From Gammaproteobacteria bacterium (GTDB lineage Bacteria; Pseudomonadota; Gammaproteobacteria; Steroidobacterales; Steroidobacteraceae): DNA of 7,733 bases. Below are positions 1 to 5,815 of this stretch, one piece after another (the first letter of the stretch is position 1; each line of letters begins with the position of its first letter). The position numbers were made by a program, and so were the translations under genes. The stretch lies in the NCBI GenBank assembly GCA_020846815.1, contig JADLDF010000097.1, positions 1 through 7,733 of the forward strand. Reading direction: 5' to 3'. The notes beneath the pieces are model-generated. The model ran no database searches. It was not told where the DNA came from and saw only the letters and a list, made by a program, of their open reading frames with translations.

Positions 1-394
1 AGTCGACCCAGAAGCGGTCCTTGGAGATGTCGAGCACCTCGGGATAGACCTTGGCGTATGGGCCGCCCTTCTCCATGTAGTAGCCGCCGGTGCGCATGTA
101 GTTGAGGCTGGAGGTCACGCCGCCCTGTGCCGCGGCGAGGCTCTCGGAATAGGCATCTTCGGCCAGCGGGCCGTAGATGCCGCAGTGCATGTGCGGATCG
201 ACGCCGCCCGGGAAAGCGAGCTGGTTCCTGCCGTCGAGCACCTCGGCAGCCTCGGCAGCCTTCAGGCCCTTGCCGACCTTGGCGATCTTGCCGCTCTTGA
301 CCGCGATGTCCATTTTCTCGACCGTGGTCTTCTTCGGGCGCACGACCCGCACGTTCTTGATCAGCAGATCGTATTTCTTCGCAGACTCAGCCAT
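1..394 (-). CDS. Hydantoinase/dihydropyrimidinase-like amidohydrolase, N-terminal part (runs off left edge)
   Basis: This is the first 131 residues of a cyclic-amidohydrolase family protein; the C-terminus lies beyond the window. Residues 8-60 look like the small beta-sandwich domain of this superfamily (YDLLIKNVRVV, then alternating short strands ending in LDG). The metal-binding signature follows in VDPHMHCG, with His68 and His70 as the expected binuclear-metal ligands. The next stretch (GGVTSSLNYMRTGGYY, about 92-107) resembles D-hydantoinases and dihydropyrimidinases. Members hydrolyse cyclic amides or imides such as hydantoins and dihydropyrimidines in the cytoplasm. The carboxylated lysine and remaining metal ligands fall outside the window, so activity cannot be judged. 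The ATG is preceded by AGGGG eight bases upstream. It lies 49 bases after the TRAP large permease, so it is probably the next gene of the operon and may act on the imported compound. Family call is firm; exact substrate is unknown. Confidence 0.85.
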   Translation of the reverse strand, partial: MAESAKKYDLLIKNVRVVRPKKTTVEKMDIAVKSGKIAKVGKGLKAAEAAEVLDGRNQLAFPGGVDPHMHCGIYGPLAEDAYSESLAAAQGGVTSSLNYMRTGGYYMEKGGPYAKVYPEVLDISKDRFWVD

Positions 395-401
395 GACATA
401 A

Positions 402-429
402 ACCCCTGGATGAAGACCCTTGGATGGAG
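402..429. repeat. Imperfect 14-base tandem repeat between dctM and the amidohydrolase
   Basis: Positions 402-415 (ACCCCTGGATGAAG) and 416-429 (ACCCTTGGATGGAG) match at 12 of 14 bases and lie head to tail in the 49-base gap between the two genes. One unit contains the Shine-Dalgarno sequence of the amidohydrolase, so the repeat duplicates an SD-like element. It could be a small local duplication or a paired regulatory site; nothing else in the window carries the same unit. Confidence 0.5.
403..407 (-). promoter_or_regulatory. Ribosome binding site of the amidohydrolase
   Basis: On the minus strand this reads AGGGG, eight bases before the ATG at 394-392. It supports that start. A nearby ATG five bases further upstream is out of frame. 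The site lies in the first unit of an imperfect tandem repeat. Confidence 0.5.
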
Positions 430-441
430 CCGGAGCCCGGC
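429..441 (-). other. Small GC hairpin just after the dctM stop codon
   Basis: GCCGG and CCGGC form a perfect 5-base inverted repeat with a 3-base loop, three bases downstream of the dctM stop. No T-run follows on the minus strand, so it does not qualify as an intrinsic terminator. It could stabilise or separate parts of the transcript, or be chance in GC-rich DNA. Confidence 0.25.
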
Positions 442-443
442 AC

Positions 444-1703
444 TCAGCCGAGCAGGAACAACGACAACGGCGGCCACGCGGCCACGACGGCCAGGCCGGC
501 CATCATGATTGCGATGAACGGCAGCACGGCCTTGCAGACGAACCAGAAATTCTCCCGGAAAGCGGTCATCGCGACGATGAGGTTGAGACCCATTGGCGGC
601 GTGAGATAGCCGATCTCCAGGTTCATCGTCATCATTATGCCGAAGTGGACCGGGTGCATCCCCTGCGCTTCGGCCACTGGCTGCAGGATGGGCGCCAGGA
701 TCAGGATCGCCGAGCCGATGTCCATGAGGCAGCCGACCACGAGCAGCAGCACGTTGGTGGCCAGGACGAAGCTTCCCGGGCCCTCGAATACCTGTGCCAG
801 CAGGGCCACCATCTGCGCCGGCACCTGCTCGAAGGTCAGGAACTTGTTCAGCGCCAGCGCCATCATCAGCACCGGGAACAACGCGCCGAGCAGCCGCGTG
901 GTCTCGGTCGTGACCCGCAGCAGCGCACGGGCGTCGAGCCGCCTGTAGACGAACAGCTCGATGACCAGGGCATAGACCACGGCGATCGACGCGGACTCCG
1001 TGGCCGTGAACAGGCCGGAGTAGATGCCGCCGAGGATCAGCACCGGCATCAGCAGCGCCCAGACGCCGCTGCGCAGCGCCGCCCGGATCTCGGCGAGGTC
1101 CCACTCGCCGCCGCGCAGGCGCCAGTTGGCGGCTACGGAGTAGAGCGAGAACAGGCCCAGCAGCAGCAGGCCCGGACCGACGCCGGCGAGGAACAGGTCC
1201 GAGATCGAGGTCGCGGTCATGACCCCGTAGAGGATCAGCGGAATCGACGGCGGGATGATGATGCCGAGCGTGGCGCCGGCACAGATCAGGCCCATCGAGA
1301 ACGACTTCGAGTAGCCGCCGGCCAGCAGGGCCGGATACATGACCGTGCCGACGGCCAGCAGCGTGACCGTGCTCGAGCCGACGATGGCCGCGAACAGGCC
1401 GCAGGAGAGGCAGGTCGCGACCGCGAGGCCTCCGGGAATCGGCCCGGTCAGCGCCCGCATCACTCGCACCAGCTGCCCGGCGATCGCCCCCTCGGCCATG
1501 ATCGCTCCGGCGAGCATGTACAGCGGGATCGGCAGCAGCACGTCCTGGTTCAGGGCGTCCCAGCCGTCGATGACGATGTTCTCGATCCGGCCGTCGCCCC
1601 AGACGACGTAGACGAAGACCACGGCCGCCGCCAGCACGAAAATCACGTACTGGCGCAGCATCAGCAGCCCGACGACCAGGGCCGCGAGCAGCAGTCCGCT
1701 CAT
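444..1703 (-). CDS. dctM: TRAP transporter large permease subunit (DctM family)
   Basis: This 419-residue inner-membrane protein is the ion-coupled translocating subunit of a tripartite ATP-independent periplasmic (TRAP) transporter, which imports organic acids and related solutes using a sodium or proton gradient. It is almost entirely hydrophobic, with roughly a dozen membrane segments, and its length matches the usual 420-430 residues. Family hallmarks include the LPIPLYMLAGAIMAEG stretch (57-72), the GSSTVT loop (109-114), the GGYSKSFSMGLICAGATLG segment (129-147) and IIPPSIPLILYG (149-160). A second-half repeat follows, including PPMGLNLIV near residue 370. The ATG overlaps the stop codon of the small permease in an ATGA junction, so the two are translationally coupled. 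Family assignment is secure. The transported solute is not predictable, because specificity is set by a binding protein that is absent from the window. Confidence 0.95.
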   Translation of the reverse strand: MSGLLLAALVVGLLMLRQYVIFVLAAAVVFVYVVWGDGRIENIVIDGWDALNQDVLLPIPLYMLAGAIMAEGAIAGQLVRVMRALTGPIPGGLAVATCLSCGLFAAIVGSSTVTLLAVGTVMYPALLAGGYSKSFSMGLICAGATLGIIIPPSIPLILYGVMTATSISDLFLAGVGPGLLLLGLFSLYSVAANWRLRGGEWDLAEIRAALRSGVWALLMPVLILGGIYSGLFTATESASIAVVYALVIELFVYRRLDARALLRVTTETTRLLGALFPVLMMALALNKFLTFEQVPAQMVALLAQVFEGPGSFVLATNVLLLVVGCLMDIGSAILILAPILQPVAEAQGMHPVHFGIMMTMNLEIGYLTPPMGLNLIVAMTAFRENFWFVCKAVLPFIAIMMAGLAVVAAWPPLSLFLLG

Positions 1704-2233
1704 CGCGCCGGCTCCTCGACCGTGGCCTCGTCACGCTCCATCGGCCGCAGCGCCGGGAACGCGGCGAAGATGCCGTGGCGCAGCGTGCCGAGCACGAACG
1801 CCACCGGCAGCACGAGCTGCACCGGCCAGACCAGCCAGCGCAGCACGATCGAGCGATCCTCGAGGAGCATGGTCTCGCGCACCACCGCGATCGCGATCCA
1901 GGCGAGTGCGGCGAAACCGAGTGCCGTGAGCAACTCCTGCAGCCGCATCAGCGTGCTGTCCCAGGCGGCCGGGAAGATGCGGTCGAAGAAGCGCGGCCGC
2001 AGATGCGTGCCGTCCGCCGAAGCGATGCCGATGCCTAGAATGCTGAGCACGATGTTGGCGAACACGCCGACCTCGCGCGCCCAGATGATCCCGCTGCCCG
2101 TGAGCCAGCGCCAGGCGACGTCGGCGAAAATCACGACCACGAGCACGGCGAAGGCCGCGCAGGTGAGCACGACCTCGCCCGTGCGCAGCGCCGCCAGCAG
2201 CCGCGCGCAGGAGGCCGGCGCTGCAACGCTCAA
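1700..2233 (-). CDS. dctQ: TRAP transporter small permease subunit (DctQ family)
   Basis: This 177-residue membrane protein has four predicted hydrophobic segments (about 20-43, 48-72, 99-120 and 131-155), the topology and size of DctQ. The pattern DVAWRWL...GSGIIWARE (38-54) corresponds to the family's Arg-aromatic and Trp-x-x-Glu motif after the first helix. SADGTHLRPRFFD (72-84) matches the usual cytoplasmic loop. DctQ scaffolds the large permease and helps dock the periplasmic binding protein. The only start that keeps the full N-terminus is TTG at 2233-2231, overlapping the stop codon of the upstream SUMF1 gene as TTGA, with a GAGG/GGCGG purine-rich stretch before it. A GTG near codon 22 would cut into the first membrane helix, so the TTG is preferred. 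The 3' end overlaps dctM by four bases. Confidence 0.9.
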   Translation of the reverse strand: MSVAAPASCARLLAALRTGEVVLTCAAFAVLVVVIFADVAWRWLTGSGIIWAREVGVFANIVLSILGIGIASADGTHLRPRFFDRIFPAAWDSTLMRLQELLTALGFAALAWIAIAVVRETMLLEDRSIVLRWLVWPVQLVLPVAFVLGTLRHGIFAAFPALRPMERDEATVEEPAR

Positions 2234-3279
2234 CCGCCGCCCTCGCCGCGCGCCAGGTCGCGCGCGACCCGGAAGCCGAAGTAGCTGTAGTGTGTATCCT
2301 TCGGGTCGCGGCCGCGGAAAGTCAGGCGTTGCCGGCTCGGGCGGGTCATCCAGCCGCCACCGCGGACCGACCAGAGCTTGCAGTCCGGCGCCGGCGGTAC
2401 GGCGCGGCCGTCGCGGAAGTCGAGGTCATAGGGTTCGCGGTAGCAGTCGGCGGTCCATTCCCAAGCATTGCCGATCATGTCGTGCAGGCCGAAGGCATTC
2501 GGCAGCAGTCGGCCGACCGGCGCGAGCTCGCGGAAACCGTCGTCGCAGTCGGCGAAGCTCCAGCCGAAATCGAGGTGCCGCCGGCCGCTGCGGTCGTAGA
2601 GGTTGGCGTGGGCGCAGCCGTTGTCGATGTTCGCTCCCCAGGGATAGGGACCCGTGCCGCCGGCGCGGGCCGCGTACTCCCACTCGGCCTCGCTTGGCAG
2701 CCGGTAGGGTTTGCCGGTAGTGGTCGCGAGCCAGCGGACGTAGGCCTCGGCATCGTCGTGGCCGACACAGACCACGGGCAGCTCGTCGTGCAGCGGCTCG
2801 GTGAAGCCGGGATCGGCCCAGCCTTTCGCCGGGTCGTCGCGCCACTCGACGCGGCCGGTCGGCCCGACACCGGCCTCCTGGACGCGGCAGCCGGGCGGCA
2901 CGCGATGCCCCGTGGCCTCGACGAAACGCCGGAACTGCGCGAGCGTCACCTCGGTGCGCCCGAGCGCGAACGCCCGGCGCAGGGTCACCCGATGCACGGG
3001 TCCCTCGGGACGATTCTTCTCGCCGTCGTTCGAGCCCATGTCGAAACGACCCGGCGGCACGACCACGAGCTCGGGACAGTCCGGACAGTCGCGCAGACGC
3101 CGCGCGCTGCCAGTGGACGGCGGCGCGGCCTGCTGGGCAGCAGACGGGACCTGAGCCTGAGCCGGCGACCCGGCCGCGGGCGTCGCAGCGGCCGGCGACG
3201 CAGCCGGAAGCAGTGGCGCCGCGGCGCTCAGGCTCGCGGCGAGCACCGCGCGCGAGACGAAGGTGCACAGTCGGGACAT
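2230..3279 (-). CDS. Exported SUMF1/formylglycine-generating-enzyme-fold protein, probably not a true FGE
   Basis: This 349-residue protein has an N-terminal signal-like segment (basic start, hydrophobic 11-30) and an Ala/Pro-rich linker to about 60. A complete FGE-sulfatase (SUMF1) domain then spans about 65-341. Recognisable blocks are CPDCPELVVVPPGRFDMGS (65-83), RTEVTLAQFRRFV (108-120), YRLPSEAEWEYAARAGG (192-208), YPWG (212-215), GLHDMIGNAWEWTADCY (264-280), SVRGGGW (304-310) and YFGFRVAR (333-340). In genuine formylglycine-generating enzymes the region after RGGS carries two active-site cysteines. Here it reads RGGGWMTRPSRQRLTFRGR and has none, so sulfatase activation is unlikely. Other SUMF1-fold proteins are binding or scaffold proteins. 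It is likely periplasmic or surface-exposed. An AGGAG five bases before the ATG supports the start. It overlaps dctQ by four bases, in the place where a TRAP binding protein is often encoded. A role with the transporter is only a hypothesis. Confidence 0.88.
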   Translation of the reverse strand: MSRLCTFVSRAVLAASLSAAAPLLPAASPAAATPAAGSPAQAQVPSAAQQAAPPSTGSARRLRDCPDCPELVVVPPGRFDMGSNDGEKNRPEGPVHRVTLRRAFALGRTEVTLAQFRRFVEATGHRVPPGCRVQEAGVGPTGRVEWRDDPAKGWADPGFTEPLHDELPVVCVGHDDAEAYVRWLATTTGKPYRLPSEAEWEYAARAGGTGPYPWGANIDNGCAHANLYDRSGRRHLDFGWSFADCDDGFRELAPVGRLLPNAFGLHDMIGNAWEWTADCYREPYDLDFRDGRAVPPAPDCKLWSVRGGGWMTRPSRQRLTFRGRDPKDTHYSYFGFRVARDLARGEGGG

Positions 3280-3284
3280 GCGAT

Positions 3285-3289
3285 CTCCT
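3285..3289 (-). promoter_or_regulatory. Ribosome binding site of the SUMF1-fold gene
   Basis: AGGAG on the minus strand, five bases before the ATG at 3279-3277. It is one of the three clearest Shine-Dalgarno sequences in the window and fixes this start. It lies in the 42-base gap after the regulator gene. Confidence 0.75.
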
Positions 3290-3321
3290 GGAGTCTCTTC
3301 GGGAACGGTCGGGATCCGCGC

Positions 3322-4101
3322 TCAGCCGCGCGTCGGCGTCGGCCGCAGCTGCATGTGGTACTGGTAGGCATCGGCGCGGTACAGCGCTACCACGCGCTCC
3401 ACCGGCCTGCCGGCAGTGTCGAACACCACGCGCGCCAGACGCAGCAGCGGCGCACCGACCTCGACGTCGAGCGCGCCCGCGGCCTCGACACCGGCCAGCG
3501 TCGCACCGATGAGCTGGTCGGCGCGCGCGACTTCGATGCCGGCCTTGCCGAGCAGCTCGAACATCGGCTGACGGGCGAGTTCCGCTTCGCTCACGCGCGC
3601 GGCCACGTCCAGCGGCACGAAGGTGGTGATCAGGCCGAGCGGCACGCCGCGCAGCACCCGCACGTGCGAGGTGCGCTGCACCTGCGCGTCGACCGGCAGG
3701 TCGAGCGCGACGCGCGTCTCCTCGTCCGGCAGCACCTCGCCGACGACGTGGTCGCGCACCTCGGTCGCGGCGACGAGATCGGCGACTTGGCTGCGCGCCT
3801 CGTCGAGATCGATCGAGGCCGCAGGGCGCGCGGATGAGAGCTGGACGAAAGTCCCCTTGCCCTGCTGGCGCACCAGCCAGCCCTCGCGTGCCAGATCCTC
3901 GATGGCCTTGCGGACGGTGATCCGCGAGACGTCGAACAGGCGGCAGAGCTCCGGTTCGGTCGGAATCTGGTCGCCCGGGCGGTAGGTGCCATCGCGTACC
4001 CAGGCACGCAGCGTCACGTAGACCTGGTGGTAGCGCGGCGACGGGATCGCGCGCACGCCGGCACCCGCGCGCCGCTTGGTGGCGGACGAGGCCGCCGTCA
4101 T
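3322..4101 (-). CDS. GntR-family transcriptional regulator, HutC/UTRA subfamily
   Basis: The 259-residue protein has a basic N-terminal tail and a GntR winged helix-turn-helix at about 21-86 (PRYHQVYVTLRAWVRDG, PGDQIPTEPELCRLFDVSR, ITVRKAIEDLAREGWLVRQQ, GKGTFV). A C-terminal UTRA ligand-binding domain covers about 105-250, ending in RVVALYRADAYQYHMQL, a typical HutC-type finish. Such proteins usually repress the operon in which they lie and release DNA when a pathway substrate or intermediate binds the UTRA domain. The gene is inside the operon, 16 bases after the dehydrogenase stop and 42 bases before the SUMF1-fold gene, so autoregulation of the whole unit is the simple expectation. No convincing GT-N-TA-N-AC-type HutC operator was spotted in the upstream region. 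The ATG start has only a weak upstream GGCGGGA. The effector is unknown. Confidence 0.93.
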   Translation of the reverse strand: MTAASSATKRRAGAGVRAIPSPRYHQVYVTLRAWVRDGTYRPGDQIPTEPELCRLFDVSRITVRKAIEDLAREGWLVRQQGKGTFVQLSSARPAASIDLDEARSQVADLVAATEVRDHVVGEVLPDEETRVALDLPVDAQVQRTSHVRVLRGVPLGLITTFVPLDVAARVSEAELARQPMFELLGKAGIEVARADQLIGATLAGVEAAGALDVEVGAPLLRLARVVFDTAGRPVERVVALYRADAYQYHMQLRPTPTRG

Positions 4102-4117
4102 CGAGCCGGTCCCGCCA

Positions 4118-4879
4118 TCAGTCGAGCACCAGGCCGCCCGAGAGGTTCATGACGGTGCCGGTCACGAATGCCGCCTCGGGGCTGACGAGATAGCCGACGG
4201 CATGCGCGACGTGTCGTGGCTCGCCGATCAGACCGAGAGGCACGCTGTCGCGCAGCCTGGTGACGACCTCGGGCGCGAAGCGACCCGTGACCATCGGCGT
4301 GTCGATCGGGCCGGGCGCGAGGCAGTTGACGCGGATGCCCTCGCCCGCCCATTCCTTGGCGAGATAGCGCGTGAGGTTGATCAGGCCCGCCTTGGCCACG
4401 GCATAAGCCGGGCCGGACAGCGAGCTGCCGCCGTTGAGGCCGTTGGTCGATGACACCAGCGTCAGCGTGCCGCGGGCCCGTGCGAGCGCGGCATGCACGG
4501 CCTTGGCGAGCAGGAAGGCAGAGGTCAGGTTGACGTCGAGCACCGACTGCCAGTCGGCGCGGGACACGACGTCGAGCGGCCCGTGGCCCGCCCGGCCCGC
4601 CAGGTGCACGACGTGATCGAGGCGGCCGAACTCGCCGAGCGCCTGCGCCACGCAGGCGCCGATCGCCGCCTCGTCGGTGACGTCGAGACTCTCGGCCGCA
4701 AACCCTGGCTCGCCGCAGGGAATGGCCGCGAGCGCGAGATCGGTCGCGAACACGGCCATGCCTCGCAAGCGCAGCAGCGTCACCGTGGCGCGGCCGAGGC
4801 CACCGGCCGCGCCCGTGACGAAGGCCACCTGCTGTGCCGGCGCAGGCGTGCGCGACGGATCACCGCTCCCGGCGTGCAT
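4118..4879 (-). CDS. Short-chain dehydrogenase/reductase (classical SDR)
   Basis: This 253-residue NAD(P)-dependent oxidoreductase has the full classical SDR layout: cofactor glycine motif TGAAGGLG (22-29), Asp47 at the end of strand two (ATDLA), DVTD (66-69) for the adenine pocket, and HLAG (92-95) in the NNAG position. The catalytic residues are Asn117 (DVNLTS), Ser144 in VSSTNG, Tyr159 and Lys163 (YAVAK), and PG with DTPM follow at 189-196. Asp47 suggests NAD(H) preference. The Ser-to-Tyr spacing is about two residues longer than in FabG. The reading frame stays open upstream through the previous gene, but the ATG at 4879-4877 is the sensible start, giving normal length and lying 7 bases after the preceding stop. 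No clear SD is present, so translation is probably coupled. It likely oxidises or reduces an alcohol or ketone intermediate; the substrate is unknown. Confidence 0.93.
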   Translation of the reverse strand: MHAGSGDPSRTPAPAQQVAFVTGAAGGLGRATVTLLRLRGMAVFATDLALAAIPCGEPGFAAESLDVTDEAAIGACVAQALGEFGRLDHVVHLAGRAGHGPLDVVSRADWQSVLDVNLTSAFLLAKAVHAALARARGTLTLVSSTNGLNGGSSLSGPAYAVAKAGLINLTRYLAKEWAGEGIRVNCLAPGPIDTPMVTGRFAPEVVTRLRDSVPLGLIGEPRHVAHAVGYLVSPEAAFVTGTVMNLSGGLVLD

Positions 4880-4886
4880 CGTGATC

Positions 4887-5603
4887 TCAGGCCGCCCTGC
4901 TGTGCACCAGGCGCGAGTTGATGCCATCGAGCATCGAGAATCGCATCTCGGCCGAGGCACGCACGCAGGCGATCGAGCGCTGCTGCAGCTCGACGCTGGT
5001 CGCATAGCGGTCGGTGAGCTCCAGGCCGACGTGCGCATGCTCGGTGTCGCCCTCGATGTGCACGTGGAAGAACTCCATGTCGTCTTCGGAAAAGCCCATC
5101 TTGCGCATCGCCTCGACGTACTTCGGGTACAGCGTCGGCAGCTGGCCCTCGAGCGCGACCATGATGCCAGCGCAGGACTCGGGCAGCGAGCGGATGCCGG
5201 AGAGCTCCCAGATCCAGGCGCGCATCGCGCGCGTGGTCGGCAGGATCTCGCCGCGCTGCTCGGCACCGAGGATGCGCTCGTCGGACACGCCGCAGGCGCG
5301 GGCGAACTTGCGCAGCAGGTCCGGATGGCGCTTGCCGGGCTTGCCGGGCATCTCCTCGCCGAGCAGGTTCTCGAGCAGATGCTGGCGTGCGTCCAGATCG
5401 GGCAGCCGCGAGTACAGCAGCGCGAACTGCTGCGGGATCGGGTCGATGTAGTAGAAATGCTGGATCGCCCATTCGCCGAGCTGGGCACGCGAGAGCTCGC
5501 CGGCGGCCCAGGCCCGGCTGAACGCGTGGCCGCCGCCGTGCTTGGGCTGACGGGCCGCTTCCAGCGCCGCGAAGAATTCCTTTTGGGGCATCAGCTGGGT
5601 CAT
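4887..5603 (-). CDS. Heme-oxygenase-like diiron protein (PqqC/TenA/CADD-like)
   Basis: The 238-residue all-helical protein belongs to the PqqC/TenA superfamily, specifically the iron-containing heme-oxygenase-like oxidase (HDO) group that includes CADD and UndA. The expected six metal ligands can be placed: Glu83 or Glu84 and His93 in GEEMPGKPGKRHPDLL, Glu152 in ALEGQLP, and His182, Asp186 and His189 in HIEGDTEH. The last block keeps the H-x3-D-x2-H spacing of CADD. The FARACGVSDE segment (100-109) is also typical. HDOs use O2 and reduced iron for varied oxidations, including decarboxylation, N-oxygenation and C-C cleavage. Length is normal for the family. AAGGAG eight bases upstream marks the ATG. 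The start overlaps the zinc-ribbon stop by four bases and the SDR follows after 7 bases. A cofactor-free PqqC-type or TenA role is less likely given the ligand set. The substrate is unknown. Confidence 0.85.
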   Translation of the reverse strand: MTQLMPQKEFFAALEAARQPKHGGGHAFSRAWAAGELSRAQLGEWAIQHFYYIDPIPQQFALLYSRLPDLDARQHLLENLLGEEMPGKPGKRHPDLLRKFARACGVSDERILGAEQRGEILPTTRAMRAWIWELSGIRSLPESCAGIMVALEGQLPTLYPKYVEAMRKMGFSEDDMEFFHVHIEGDTEHAHVGLELTDRYATSVELQQRSIACVRASAEMRFSMLDGINSRLVHSRAA

Positions 5604-5815
5604 CGCTTTTCTCCTTGCCGCGGCACCTCCGCCGCGAGCTTGAACTCAGTGTGGCAGGTCGGGCAACAGGCGGCCGGGGCGCCGGGCCGCGTCATCACGG
5701 GACTGACCGGAAACCAGGCGGGACATTGCGTGCAGCCGACCCACAGGGTGTTGCCGCGCTTCTCCCAGGAGGCGCCCGGCGCGTCGCGGACGATCTCGGG
5801 CAGGATGCGGCTCAT
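5600..5815 (-). CDS. Small two-CxxC zinc-ribbon protein next to UbiD decarboxylase
   Basis: This 71-residue protein has two cysteine pairs, Cys28-x2-Cys31 (GCTQC) and Cys51-x2-Cys54 (CPTC, preceded by Cys50), separated by about 20 residues. This is the geometry of a zinc ribbon or rubredoxin-like knuckle. No membrane segment or signal peptide is visible. It begins inside the end of the ubiD-like gene (ATGA overlap) and ends inside the start of the diiron-protein gene (second ATGA overlap), so it is almost certainly a real, coupled gene. Non-oxidative hydroxyarylic acid decarboxylases of the VdcBCD/ShdBCD type pair a UbiD-like subunit C with a small (about 75-80 residues) cysteine-pair subunit D. 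This protein may play a comparable part. The similarity rests on size, cysteine pattern and position, not on a recognised sequence match. An electron-transfer role with the neighbouring diiron protein is an alternative. Confidence 0.82.
   Translation of the reverse strand: MSRILPEIVRDAPGASWEKRGNTLWVGCTQCPAWFPVSPVMTRPGAPAACCPTCHTEFKLAAEVPRQGEKR
5611..5616 (-). promoter_or_regulatory. Ribosome binding site of the diiron-protein gene
   Basis: AAGGAG on the minus strand, seven bases before the ATG at 5603-5601 and inside the end of the zinc-ribbon gene. It is a strong Shine-Dalgarno sequence and confirms the overlapping start. Confidence 0.75.

Noticed and set aside
361..1734. 457-codon minus-strand frame overlapping dctM
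   Set aside because: Arg-rich out-of-frame shadow; the dctM frame has the membrane segments and family motifs.
420..2720. 766-codon open frame on the plus strand
   Set aside because: It runs antisense to the TRAP permeases and SUMF1-fold gene. Its product is rich in Arg, Gln, His and Asp with no domain, the usual shadow of high-GC coding DNA.
2290..3837. 515-codon open frame on the plus strand
   Set aside because: Antisense shadow of the SUMF1-fold and GntR genes, with low-complexity composition and no recognisable motif.
4118..5488. 456-codon minus-strand frame suggesting a fusion ending in the SDR
   Set aside because: The upstream part is Ser/Arg/Cys-rich out-of-frame translation of the diiron-protein gene. 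The real SDR begins at the ATG at 4879.
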